Positions 1 through 11,459 are shown, counted from the stretch's first letter. The stretch is 64,000 bases of DNA from Mucor racemosus (GCA_027405735.1 JAPEHQ010000014.1:868001-932000), one strand, 5' to 3'. Notes: generated by a model not told the origin, from the letters alone. Program-made: numbers and translations.

Positions 1-1392
1 TTGCATGATATACTTTAGACATTGCAAAATAGATATGAATTAATTGCATTATGTTATTTGTCCTAAATTTATTTTATATCTCATGAAAGATTCAAAAGGA
101 GGTAAAATTCGCTGCTTTTCCCTTGAAAACCGAGTCCCACTTTTCATTCCTGCCCTACTTTTTTTTTCAGTAAATAACACTAAGTAAAAATTATATGCCA
201 ATGTACCTGAGATGTTCAGCTTTAATCTAAAAACAAGTGTCCGGAAATATCCTGCTTTTTGCAGTTGGTATAACTTTTTCAGTGCTAATGTTTCAGATTT
301 TTACAAATATTTCACCCATAAATATCAAACTTTTGAGCTTGAATATTTCTGTAAAATATTAAGCTATACTAACACTTTCTAATAATAAAACTTACTTGTT
401 TTCAAGCATTCTATAACATATTTCGGTATAAAAACATTCTGAGCACCTTTATTTTTTTTCATTTTTTTTGGCATTTCTGTAGTAGATTCCGAAATATTTG
501 TTAAATTAAACAGCACTTTTATCACATTAATATCATTGATATTGTTGAGCTCTCTCGAATGCAATTTAGATTTTTTCAAAATATTGATTTTTCGTGGAAA
601 TATCTTCAAAAATGTGTATAAAGAGATATCCTTATTTCTAGCTTCAATTTTTCCCTTATATACCCTCATCCAAAATTCTGAATTTGAAAAAAAATTGACA
701 AAAATCTTATTTTCTCTATGAAAAATACGGCTACAAGGCTCATCACTAGCTAGATCGATAGATAATGTTGCTGCGCATTATGTTCATTATTTATATTTAA
801 ATTATGCCTATAAAAAGTGATGTGTATCTCCAAAAAACCTCTAAAATTTCAATCGTATTTTATGCAAAATTTAATGTGAAACATATGTCTGAATTTTATT
901 TTACTGGATGCAGAATCTAAAACTGTACAAAAACTATTTAATATGCTAGGTCGACTTACTTTGCAGTTCATGAGCATTTAACCGATTTTGTTTTTTTAAT
1001 CATTTTTTAATCATTTTTGGATTGATTTCACAAATCGATTTTTGAACTCAGATATGAGTAGGTTTAAGCCGTAATGTGAACTATTGTTTTGATTATCTCG
1101 ACGAAAAATCAAGATTTTTTGCTGAAACAAAAAATGTAGAGTAGCTAACAGTTGGATCTATCTTTTGAATACAAAAAATTAACACTTCAATTTAGTTGCT
1201 TAATGTTCACAATCGATTTTAGGTCAATATTAGGCCAGTGCACTTACTTCTGGTATAACCTCTTTTATTTTTGATCAGATATCAATGGCCATAGAAGGAA
1301 GATATATTGTCTTTCAAGATTTGACGCAATTTGACACAATTTGACATAATATTAGGCCAAAAAATTCAATAATTATCTGAAACCTACTTTTT
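1..1392. repeat. Family A repeat, copy A1 (resumes 2512-2590)
   Basis: Dispersed AT-rich repeat present seven times here (A1 to A7). A1 begins outside the window and is split by a LINE insertion at 1393-2511, resuming at 2512 with sequence matching the reverse complement of the start of A3 near 14.09 kb. On the minus strand it holds a short open frame (about 390-669) starting MRVYKGK, conserved in every copy. The motif CGAAAAATCAATATTTT appears twice in opposite orientation (near 590 and 1100). No transposase is visible and the true termini are unresolved, so the class is unknown. Confidence 0.8.
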
Positions 1393-1404
1393 AAAACCGT
1401 AGAA

Positions 1405-2499
1405 CGACGTTGCCAAGTTGAATGCTGCCACTGCCTTGGTATTACCGTTGCAGGCCGCATTTTATGTTCCTGATTCCTCTACTTTGTCTGTCCCACTAAA
1501 AGTCAAGAATATGTTGGTGTCAGATGTCTTCCAGTACGATGCTCGACTCAATTTCCTACATTGGAAAGATACCAGAGATCCTGCCCTGCTCCAATGGAAG
1601 AGGACTCCTCAAGCAGTGTTTCGTGGTCTAGCCTCTGGCAAATTCAAGTTCCAACAATATTTCATCCCTCTTTGCAATCCAACTACTCTGACTGACCAAG
1701 TAGTCTCCTTTCAACCATTTGTTAACTAATTGAGATTGTCGGATGGACAACCCATGTCCACAATTAAGGCATCTGCCAAAATGTTTCGTGCTTCGGTTAC
1801 CACATCAACTATTCCACCACTCGCCCTTCGTAACATTTCTTCAGACCACTGGAAGATGTTTTGGTCTTTATCTCTCACTGCTATTCAACGCAATGTGGTA
1901 TATCGGCTCATCACTGGCCGTATTCTCAATCGTCGGCTGCTCCACTATATTATGCCACGGATATTTGATTCTCCACAATGTTCTGTATACCTACGCTCTA
2001 TTGATTCTGCTGATCATGTTCTTTTCTTCTGTCCTACGAAGGAAAAGATATGGCAGGGCATCATATTTGAATTTCTCTGGTCTACCACCTCCATCGCGGA
2101 TGTCAAGAAGGCTCTCATGTCTTTGGATTTCTCCAACATTTGGTACAGCCAAATCAAGGATGTCAAGCCATACATGATACTATTCATCACCATCTCACAA
2201 ATCTGGCTGGCGCAAATGCGCTTTGTATTCGACAAAACCCCAATTATTTCTACAGCGATATTGGCCACTATCCGCAAGCAAATTCATCAACGAATTGCTG
2301 AAGGTCAGTGCCATTCCCTCCTGTAAAGACTTACGTCTTGGTATAGGACATTTTATATCATATTATCTATTCTTATATTAGTTATCCATTATTTCATTAT
2401 CTTTATCTTTATATGTTATCATTTAAATTGCACCCGCCTCTTCGGCAAGACCACTTACTCTTGTCGTACAAGGATCAATCAATAAACAAAATTTAAAAA
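1405..2499 (+). mobile_element. 5'-truncated LINE (non-LTR retrotransposon) fragment
   Basis: Inserted into repeat A1. It is flanked by a 12-bp direct repeat AAAACCGTAGAA (1393-1404 and 2500-2511) and ends in a short A-run, the pattern of target-primed reverse transcription. The interior encodes the C-terminal end of a LINE polyprotein, with a region like the reverse-transcriptase zinc-binding domain (residues around ...RLITGRILNRR... and a DHVLFFCP motif). The reverse transcriptase core and endonuclease are absent, as in a 5'-truncated copy. An AATAAA-like signal lies just before the A-run. Confidence 0.85.
1418..2326 (+). pseudogene. LINE polyprotein C-terminal remnant with one in-frame stop
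   Basis: A single reading frame runs from 1418 to 2326, broken by a TAA at 1727-1729. The downstream part holds the zinc-binding reverse-transcriptase-associated region with Cys and His residues around SPQCSVY and SADHVLFFCP. The frame begins inside the element just after the 5' truncation point, so it has no proper start. It is a dead remnant, not a cellular gene. Confidence 0.75.
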
Positions 2500-2590
2500 A
2501 AAACCGTAGAAAACCGACAGAAAAAGCATAGCCCTAACTCAGCGAATTTCGAACCTAATAACTTCCAACTTTACATGAGAGTATGTATAC

Positions 2591-2840
2591 TGTCGTAATA
2601 TTTTTTTAGGTTTGATAAATAATACTTAAAAAAGAATACAATTAAAAGAAGAGAACGAGTGATTAAATAACATCGTCGTAGTACGTACCATGATGATTGA
2701 GGTCCAAGCATTCTTCTTGTTAATTGTTGAGTAAACTTAGTACGCTGGGAGTTCCTTGAATCCGACATGAAGACTTTTTTGCACTTCAATACATGTCGTA
2801 GTCAATATATTGTAAAATATGCGCCTATAACTCGCTGCGC
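2591..2840 (+). repeat. Family C element, internally deleted copy
   Basis: Starts with TGTCGTAAT and continues with the family C signature (TTTGATAAATAATACTTAAA). It then jumps to the distal part of C (GCACTTCAATACATGTCGTAGTC becomes readable near 2780), so the middle present in the 35.5 kb copy is missing. The right end near 2840 is not clear. Confidence 0.55.
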
Positions 2841-3484
2841 ACTTTTATTGAAAAAACTAAAAATACGACGATTTCTATGAATAGTGATCCAAGTAAACCG
2901 CTGCTATTCTAAATGAATATCATCAGTATGAGCAAATACTACATGCATTTTATATATCAGCATCCATAGATTAATGTGGATTCGGTAAATAAGTTTGAAC
3001 AGCCAGCTAGTTGAGCTGCTGTTTTAAGCTTACTAAGGTTAGTAAGCTCTCCAATTCTCGTTGAATAATATGGATTCATATTAAACTCAACAAAACCACC
3101 ACTCAGTTTGGCAATTCAACCTTTATCCCTCCTGCTTCCTATAATATAAGGTTTAACTTTAAGTTTAATTTTCAAGGGGGGTTGCTTCCTGAGGTGGGTT
3201 CCATGATGGCATTTGTAGGTAAAGAACGACATAGTGTTCTTGGAAGTGCTAGGGGCATGCAGAGCTGCGTATTATTTGGATGGTGTAGTAAACTACATAT
3301 ACCAAGTTTGTTTAGTAATCAAATTGATCTTAGTCAACATCTAAGATCTAATAACCTTAAATCACACAAAACTTTAAAATGTCAAATTGTACCACTGGTA
3401 CTCCCAAACTAGGAACTAAACCATGAAGATCTTGCTTCAAGATCTTATTACTGTATTATTAATAGAATTAGAAAATAGTATATA
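2841..3484. other. Intergenic, no gene seen
   Basis: AT-rich. A 76-codon frame at 3182-3412 has no recognisable domain and no supporting gene structure, so I do not call it. Confidence 0.4.
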
Positions 3485-3894
3485 TATCACAAAGGCTATG
3501 GTAATCCATAAACCTTTGCTTTTACTTTATATCTTAAATAAATATCAAAGAGTTATAATTGTAGTCGCAACGCTTTTTTTTGTTTAATTACTATTTTTGT
3601 AGCAGATGGGTCAGAATGATCCGGAGAGGGAAGTAGTAGGCCATTCCACGATACGACGAGGATCATAGCAGCTTGAGTGTGGTAGACGCATACCTCTCTG
3701 GGTGACTATTAGTAGCCGACAAAATGTAGTATCTAGAGCATCACTGTAGCAACCAAAAGTTTCTTTAATTAGTAATGCTACAAAAACATAATTAAACTAG
3801 AAAGCAATGGGAAATACAATTATAACCCTTCTAAGTTTATTAAAGATACATAAAGTAAATTAAAGGTTTATGGATTACCATCGTCTTTGTGATA
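3485..3894. mobile_element. Fold-back MITE with about 120-bp inverted repeats
   Basis: The two ends are long imperfect inverted repeats. About 3485-3608 pairs with about 3775-3894, sharing TATCACAAAG and ATGGTAATCCATAAACC near the tips. The element is flanked by TA on both sides, suggesting TA target duplication as in Tc1/mariner-derived MITEs. The roughly 165-bp centre has no open frame of note. The whole unit could fold into one long hairpin. Confidence 0.7.
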
Positions 3895-5180
3895 TAAAAT
3901 ACAACAATACAACACTAGCAGTGACAGACTGGGAGAATACAGAATATACTGGATTTAATAATACAAGGAAGGGGTAAATAAACACTTACATATCTAACGC
4001 TGCTCGCTGCTGCGCCTTTTTTTAATTCAATGCTCTTGTTATTATATTTCATTAATATCATTATTATTCTAAATCATTTACAATTTTTAACTGAATTTTT
4101 TTAAAATTATTTTATTAAGAAGGATGGTACTACTCCAAAACAGCATTATTACTTTTCCTTTAACTACAACATCTTTAAATGAGACATAGCCAATACAAAG
4201 GCTTTGAATCTAAAAGACATCTTGTATTATTAATATCGTTCCCGATTAAACCATATTTTCAACAACTCATTTTTAATAAACAACAGCAACATTTATATCG
4301 TCATCTAACTAGCTTAGGCTTTAAATCCGATAGATTTTGCTCCTAACTAATTTTCAAAAAATGACAATGTCCTTACTACTAGCATTTCATATTATAGATT
4401 ATATATATAGTAGTTGTTTTAACCAGACTTTTTTCACCGATAATACTTTTCATAATTTGAAATTTACTCTTAGAAAATACATTTTAATAGACATCGTGCA
4501 CCTTGAATGTACATACTACTAGTATAAGCTGGGCCCAACAACATCCCTACTCATTACATATATGTAAGTGTAATAATATATAAAAAAGGGGATAGCGAGT
4601 ATGTGGAAATTTATATAGACTTCAATTATAAAAAAAACGAGATACTACGGAAAATAAACATAAGATTCAATTTCTATAGATTGTTATATTTGAAATAAGA
4701 AGTGTTTACACATACATATGTATAGATTGGTGTTTTTATAATACTGCATTTTGATGTCAATAATCCTCACTTATGTCAATTAATATATATATATAATTAA
4801 ATTCAGATATTGATGATCAATCTACTAAACCTACTTAATTGCACTTGGTAACGCTTAATTATTAAATTTTATTTTCTATCTTTTATTATGAGTTCAGATA
4901 ATCAGAACTTGGCTTACACAATTTTCAAGAAGATAATTATTTACAATAATGTTTATTATATGACATCGTGTTTGTTAAATATGTTCAGACATGATCTGAT
5001 GATAACCATATTTGAACTGCTATTATTTCAGGCACATTTATAATAATATATACTAGCAAATACAACAAGAAATAAATATATATAAACCCGAGCTGTTCAG
5101 TTATCATAATACGGTTGTTTTAATTCGTAACTATAGCGGTCGATAATAAGCCTATTTGAAAAAGCCTGAATATAAGAATA
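3895..5180. other. AT-rich intergenic region, no gene seen
   Basis: Low-complexity AT-rich sequence with several TATATA runs. I see no convincing open frame, RNA gene or terminal repeat. Confidence 0.4.
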
Positions 5181-6415
5181 ATCTATATAATTTTCAAATC
5201 AAATGACCCCACTCTTTCTAATAATTAGCCTGAGACAAAACACCTTTAAGATATACTACATCTTAGGCACTGCTAAATAGATATGAATTGGTCGCATTTT
5301 GCTATCTGTTCTTGAAATTATTTTACACCTCATGAAGAGTTCTGAATCAGGTAATATCCATCGCTTTTCCTTGAAAACCGTACCCTACTTTTCATCCCTG
5401 CTCAACTTTTTTTCTACTAAATAACACTAAAAAACAATTATATGCCAATGTACCCGAGATGTTCAGCTTTAATCCAAAAACAAGTATCCGGAAATATCCT
5501 GCTTTTCGCAGTTGGTATAACTTTTTCAGTGCTAATGTTTCAGATTTTTACAAATATTTCACCCATAAATATCAAACTTTTGAGCTTGAATATTTCTGTA
5601 AAATATTAAGCTATATTAACACTTTCTAATAATAAAACTTACTTATTTTCAAGCATTCTATAACATATTTCAGTATAAAAACATTCCGAGCACTTTTATT
5701 TTTTTTCATTTTTTTCGGCATTTCTGTAGTAGATTTCGAAATATTTGTTAAATTAAACAGCACTTTTATCACATTCATATCATTGATATTGTTGAGCTCT
5801 CTCGAATGCAATTTAGATTTTTTCAAAATATTGATTTTTCGTGGAGATATCTTCAAAAATGTGTATAAAGAGATATCCTTATTTCTAGCTTCAATTTTTC
5901 CCTTATATACCCTCATCCAAAATTCTGAATTTGAAAAAAAATTGACAAAAATCTTATTTTCTCTATGAAAAATACGGCTACAAGGCTCATCAATAGCTAG
6001 ATCGATAGATAATGCTGCTGCGCATTATGTTCACTATTTATATTTAAAGTATGTTTATAAAAAGTGATGTGTATATTCAAAAAACCTCTAAAATTTCAAT
6101 CGTATTTTATGCAAAATTTAATGTGAAACATTTGTCTGAATTTTATTTTACTGGATGAAGAATCTAAAACTGTACAAAAACTATTTAATATGCTAGGTCG
6201 ACTTACTTTGCAGTTCATGAGCATCTAAACGATTTTGTTTTTTTAATCATTTTTTAATCATTTTTGGATTGATTTCACAAATCGATTTTTGAACTCAGAT
6301 ATGAGTAGGTTTAAGCCGTAATGTGAACTATTGTTTTGATTATCTCGACGAAAAATCAATATTTTTTGCTAAAACAAAAAATGTAGAATAGCTAACAGTT
6401 GGATCTATCTTATGA
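5181..6415. repeat. Family A repeat, copy A2
   Basis: Same orientation as A1 and very similar to it along its length, including the minus-strand short frame (5626-5916, MRVYKGK start) and the inverted CGAAAAATCAATATTTT motifs. It carries no LINE at the A1 insertion position. After about 6415 the similarity stops. Confidence 0.8.
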
Positions 6416-7057
6416 AATTAGAACAATAAGTAATAATCCGTCATTGCTGAGATTAGAACATGGCTAAATTTAACGGCATAATGAATTATATGTACTCAGA
6501 TTGATAAGAACCGGAGGCAATTGCAGATGAAGGCCAAAAATTATTACAGTTGTTATTCTTGTGTACACATACGAAAGTCCACCATATTGTTTTACTGTCC
6601 AGCTATAGTTCGGTGAAAAGTGCCAATTTTTTTGTGCCTTTCTTTCTATCATGTAGGAAATGTAACAATTGATGAAATTTAGCTATTGTTTATCTTTTAT
6701 TCTTTCTCATTTGTATAAATAGTTAACGTTTCTAATTTCTGCAAAACAATAACTTACATGCATAGCTTACATTTCATTTAATCAATTATACAAATACGTG
6801 TTCTTCTTCAACAACTAATACCATCGCAATTAGCCATTAGCCACACATACAACACAGAAACTCAGAGCGTTCTATTTTGTATCTCGTCGCCAAGAACGCT
6901 CGCGCAATTAGTTGCAGAAATGAAAAAAGTAATTTGATAACTTATTGTATTCAGTTTGTGCAACATCTAACGGGAACTTCAAAACTTTTTTAAAAAAAAC
7001 ATTTCTCATCGTCCTTTTTTTCTTGTTTTACGATTTTTTTTTTTATTGATTAACATT
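6416..7057. promoter_or_regulatory. Upstream region of the acyltransferase-like gene
   Basis: No gene in this stretch. The last 60 bases before the ATG are pyrimidine-rich on the coding strand with long T-runs, a common fungal promoter/leader feature that recurs upstream of other genes here (8519, 10030, 24775). Confidence 0.35.
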
Positions 7058-8509
7058 ATGACTATAGTAAAAATCAATACAAGAAAAGAAAGACCCCTTG
7101 GTCTACTTGAAAAGTATCAACTTTCCAAGCAATTAACACAAGCTTATGGCAATATTACTTTGACAGCCGAGCTTGAACATCCTAATCTTTATGAAGAACA
7201 GCAAAACATTGAAAAAGTATATCAACTTGCCTTTGCGCCAACTCTTACGCGTATGATTGAGACACATCCCAATCTTTCACTAACTGTGCGTGACAAAACA
7301 GAAAATACAGCTCATCTTGTTCAACTCGATACAATTAATTTGGCCGATAATGTGCAGTTGACCAACATTACATCTTTACAAGATCTTATTGCAGAGCAAA
7401 CGGGTGCTGAGTTTGATGTCGATTCATTGTTGCCTTTGTGGCGTATAAAGATCATGCCTCAAACATCCACAAGTTGTATTGTTGTATTCACCGTACATCA
7501 CATTGTTGCTGACGGTATGAGTTTGAGTATTTTTTGGGGTGATTTCTTGCAAGGATTGAATAACAAGCAACAAGAAGAACAACAATTTGATGCCAATGAG
7601 AAGAACAAGGAGGAAGAAAAATTAATCATTCATGTTAAAGAATCAGTAATACCTCTTCCTTATGAAGAATCAGGCGCTCCTTCTTTATCCCTTGCTTGGG
7701 ATGTTGTTCCTGTTTTGTGTCATTCTTTAATCCCCAAGTTATTGCCGACTGCACTTGCTCGTTATGTAGATCCCATTTCATATGATGGTTGGAAAGGAGA
7801 TTTTGCAGCAATTGAAGGTGAAGCACACAATACTGATGTAAGATTGATTTCTGTACCTCGAGATATTTGGAAACCTATTATGGTCGAAGCAAAACGTCAA
7901 GGTATCTCAGTTCATGCCATCTTGTTCATGTCCATGATGTTGGCATGGACACGCTTATATCCTGACCAAACAACAACCGAAGTTTCTACTCCGATCAATT
8001 GCCGTGGATTGTGTAACCCACCTGTTCCTAATAACCAGATAGGCAACTTTGTAGGTGCTTACACGAGTATTTGGACAGGAAAGCAATTACAACAAGATAT
8101 TTGGTTATTAGCTAAAAAGTACAATAACGATTTAAACAAAAACAAATTAGATGGAGCCAAACAATCATTATTCTTGAAGTATTTGCCAGAATTTCCTGCA
8201 TCTTATTGTGATTTTTGGTATGATAAAAGAAAAAATTCCACACTTGGCAGAGCAGGCGGAATAGAATTATCTGATCTTGGTAGATTTTCATGTAATCAAG
8301 ATGCTTGGAAAGCAAAACAAATGTATTTTTGTCAAAGTGCTCAGACATTTACAAATGCATTTACTTTAAATTCAATCACGACAAATGATGCTTTATTTTG
8401 CACTTTATCTTGGCAAATTGGTTCGCTTGATGTTGTCAAAATGGATAAATTTCATGATATTTTTATTGGCATTTTAAAGAATATTCCTTTGAAAGAATTA
8501 ATAAATTAA
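7058..8509 (+). CDS. Condensation/alcohol acetyltransferase-like acyltransferase
   Basis: Uninterrupted 483-codon gene; I take ATG 7058, the first ATG of the frame. The protein has the HHxxxDG acyltransfer motif (HHIVADG, about residues 148-154) of the CoA-dependent acyltransferase superfamily, which includes alcohol acetyltransferases, chloramphenicol acetyltransferase-like folds and NRPS condensation domains. A DLG(R)F-like segment (ELSDLGRF) lies about 60 residues from the C-terminus, where this superfamily carries its second conserved motif. There is no carrier-protein or adenylation domain, so it is a stand-alone enzyme that probably moves an acyl group from acyl-CoA to an alcohol or amine. 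The substrate cannot be told. No signal peptide is obvious. Confidence 0.8.
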   Translation: MTIVKINTRKERPLGLLEKYQLSKQLTQAYGNITLTAELEHPNLYEEQQNIEKVYQLAFAPTLTRMIETHPNLSLTVRDKTENTAHLVQLDTINLADNVQLTNITSLQDLIAEQTGAEFDVDSLLPLWRIKIMPQTSTSCIVVFTVHHIVADGMSLSIFWGDFLQGLNNKQQEEQQFDANEKNKEEEKLIIHVKESVIPLPYEESGAPSLSLAWDVVPVLCHSLIPKLLPTALARYVDPISYDGWKGDFAAIEGEAHNTDVRLISVPRDIWKPIMVEAKRQGISVHAILFMSMMLAWTRLYPDQTTTEVSTPINCRGLCNPPVPNNQIGNFVGAYTSIWTGKQLQQDIWLLAKKYNNDLNKNKLDGAKQSLFLKYLPEFPASYCDFWYDKRKNSTLGRAGGIELSDLGRFSCNQDAWKAKQMYFCQSAQTFTNAFTLNSITTNDALFCTLSWQIGSLDVVKMDKFHDIFIGILKNIPLKELIN

Positions 8510-8681
8510 TGTTGTAGAACCTACCTCTTTTTTTTTTTTTTTTTTTTTTTTTTCTTTTTTTTGCCGGAGACCGTAAAAATGGTTAAAAAAATTCTTGTTG
8601 GGTTTATTTTTCCCTTTTCTCTTTCTTTCTATACACTCTTTTTTTTCTTTATTTATTCATCTATAATATATTATATATACA

Positions 8682-9370
8682 ATGCAAACTATCAAATGTG
8701 TTGTAGTAGGTGATGGTGCCGTTGGTAAAGTAAGTTTTCCTTTGTTTTAAACAAAAATATTGAAAAAAAAACTCACATTTCCTAGACTTGTCTTTTGATA
8801 TCATACACAACCAACAAATTCCCTTCTGAATATGTTCCTACAGTATGGTTAAATTATTACTAGTTAACGCGTATATAAATTTATATTTTAAAAAACTAGG
8901 TTTTTGATAATTATGCTGTTACTGTAATGATTGGAGAAGAACCCTATACTTTGGGTTTATTTGATACTGCAGGCCAAGAAGATTACGATCGTCTTCGTCC
9001 TTTATCTTACCCTCAAACGGATGTTTTCCTTGTATGTTTTTCAGTTACTTCACCCGCATCTTTTGAAAACGTAAAAGAGAAATGGTTCCCTGAAGTTCAT
9101 CACCATTGTCCTGGTGTACCTTGTTTAATTGTTGGTACACAAATCGATTTACGTCAAGATCCTGCTGTTTTGGAAAAACTTACAAGACAAAAGCAAAGAC
9201 CTATTGCTTTTGATGCCGGTGAGAGATTAGCTCGTGAATTAGGTGCTGTTAAATATGTTGAATGTTCTGCACTGACACAAAAAGGTTTAAAAAATGTGTT
9301 CGATGAAGCTATTGTTGCTGCACTAGAACCTCCTGTTAAGAAGAAGTCAAAGAAATGTAGCATTTTGTAA
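8682..9370 (+). CDS. CDC42: Cdc42 Rho-family GTPase
   Basis: Three exons: 8682-8729, 8786-8842 and 8900-9370. They join to a 191-residue protein, the exact length of Cdc42 in animals and fungi. It shows the P-loop GDGAVGKT, switch I YVPTVFDNY, switch [16 protein letters not shown], the TQIDL specificity motif typical of Cdc42, a polybasic tail and a C-terminal CSIL CAAX box, whose final Leu predicts geranylgeranylation. Known role: membrane-anchored switch for cell polarity, actin organisation and hyphal growth, acting through PAK/Ste20 kinases and formins. All catalytic residues look intact. A 37-base T-rich tract lies upstream. Confidence 0.97.
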
Positions 9371-10100
9371 TTGGAGAAATTAAAAAAAAAAGGAAGAGAA
9401 CGAGAAAGAGAGAAAGAGAACACATGGAGAAAAAGTAAAACAAAGAAAAAGGGAGCAAATAAGAATATCTATTTCTTTTTGCCCTTCCTTTTTTTGTTGG
9501 TTCTTTTTCTCTTACTTATTCAACTACATTTAATATTTTCGATTAATAAAGCCTATATACACTCAAACATACAATTGATATGTAGTAGTCTGTTATAAGA
9601 AACATTGTGAACAACTTCATTACAAAAAATTCACATTTCACGTGTAACATGAGCAAATGTATTATATCATTATCTACTAGGAAAAAATGTACACAAAAAT
9701 ACATATTCTGTACAATTCCTTTTATTATGTCAATTCCTCTGATTTACATATTTAAATCCTATATCTATTGTTGATCGTTGCTATGGTAACATATCACTGT
9801 ATTTTATATCACCATGACAACGATCAATCGCGGCATTTCAAACCGAAATCATCAAAATTCAATTGCCATTGCCTTTAAAGAATTAATCATATCATCCAAT
9901 ATCAAGGAAGGGCTTACTTGTCTATAAGGACTTCCTTTTGTCCGAGCCGCAGAGCATTTAGCAGTTTTTTTCTATTTTTTTTTTTTATTTTACTAATTTT
10001 TACAATAGCCTAGTTGAATTTTTTTTCCCTTTCTCTTCCTTCTCTCATTTTCTTTTTTTTTTTTTTTTTGTGTAAAATTTCATCACGGAAATAATTAAAA
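9371..10100. other. Intergenic with a short inverted repeat
   Basis: No gene. Positions about 9771-9829 form an imperfect hairpin: GTTGATCGTTGCTATGG and its near reverse complement, with a loop of about 15 bases. A long pyrimidine tract (10020-10070) leads into the SR-protein start codon. Confidence 0.45.
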
Positions 10101-11459
10101 ATGGCATCAACAAGAGTTTATATTGGTCGACTTGCTCGTGATGCTACCAAGCGTGATCTCGAGCGTTTGTTCAAGAACTATGGTGACATTCGTGAAATCA
10201 ATGTCAAGACAGGTTTCGGTTTTGTCGAATTCAGTGATGAAAGAGATGCCAAGGATGTTGTCTATGATTTCCACGGTAAAAGTTTCCTTGGTGAACGGTA
10301 ACAATTATCACAATTAGATATAAACAATAGCAACTTATACGAATGAATGTAGTTTAATTGTCGAAATTGCTCGTGGCGCTCGTCGTAACGATGAAAGACG
10401 TAACAACAATGGAAATGATCGGTAAAAATTTAGGATTTTTCTTTTTATCAATTTTGTTTGAATTTGACATTTTGTGTCTTTAGTCGTCGCTCTCATTACA
10501 GATTGATTGTTGAAAACATTGCTTCTGGAACAAACTGGCAGGTACGCATCGTTTCTTCTTTTCTAAAGAAACTCATTACACACACATAAAAAAAAAATAT
10601 CCCTTCTCTGTCTTGTCTGTTACTGGATTCTCATCATGCCGCTGGCTTTGTCCTTCTTCTTTTTCTTTAATTGCGGAAATTACCACTCCATAGGATCTCA
10701 AAGATATGATGCGTAAAGCTGGTGAAGTTACTTTTGCTGACATCTCTCGTGATCGTCCCACTGAAGGGTAAAATTCATATTTAAAAGCACACATTTAAAA
10801 AGACTAACACTCGAAAACCATGTAAAATTTAATCATAAACTCTAGTATTGTTGAATTTGCCGTTCGTGATGATATGGAATATGCTTTGAAAAAGTTGAAT
10901 GATCGTGAATTGAATGGTCAACGTGTTACTCTTCGTGAGGTAAATATCTATATCTATTGTTAAATTTGATAATTAAAATCTAATTTGAAATCAATTAATC
11001 TAGGATACTGGTCGTAACGGTGGTGGAAGCAATAGTCGTTCTTCTGCTCGTCGCTCTCGTTCCGAATCCAAGTCTCGCTCTCGCAGCCCTCCTCGTCGTC
11101 GTAGACGCTCTCCTTCCGCATCTCGTAGCCGTAGCCCTCCTCGTCGTAGAAGACGTTCTCCCTCTCAATCTCGCTCTCGTTCTGCTTCCAGATCTAGATC
11201 TCCTCCTCGTAAGAGAGAGAAGCGTGATTCCTCTGATCGCGAAGATAGCCGTGATAGAAGAAGAGTTAAATCTGAATCTAGATCCAGATCTCGCTCTCCT
11301 GCCAAGTCTGTTGGTTCTCCCGCTCAATCCCCTGCTAGATCTCCTGCTCAATCCCCCGCTCGTAGTGAGGGAAGGTAAGTTTTTAATCAGTGTTTTTTTT
11401 GAATGTATAGCAACTCATACATTTTGATAAATTATAATAGTGCTCCTAGAGAAGATTAA
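10101..11459 (+). CDS. SR-family splicing factor, two RRMs plus RS tail
   Basis: Seven exons: 10101-10297, 10353-10421, 10484-10541, 10694-10767, 10846-10939, 11004-11374 and 11441-11459. All junctions are GT-AG and in frame. The first RRM starts at residue 4 (VYIGRL as RNP2, KTGFGFVEF as RNP1). The second RRM contains NWQDLKDMMRKAGEV, the pseudo-RRM signature seen in SRSF1/4/5/6 and fission yeast Srp2. The tail is rich in Arg-Ser and Ser-Pro pairs, the expected target of SRPK/CLK kinases. Known role: binds exonic enhancers and recruits U1 and U2AF in the nucleus. Six introns in a short gene is notable, and SR genes often self-regulate by splicing. Confidence 0.93.

Noticed and set aside
536..721. 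Plus-strand frame inside repeat A1, also seen in A2
   Set aside because: It is the antisense shadow of the conserved minus-strand frame and shares its conservation only because the repeat is conserved.
3182..3412. 76-codon frame that could be a small gene
   Set aside because: No recognisable domain, no splice or promoter context, and it lies in repeat-rich sequence.
10995..11427. Long frames on both strands over the SR-protein tail
   Set aside because: They are products of Arg/Ser codon repeats; the spliced RS-tail frame explains the region.
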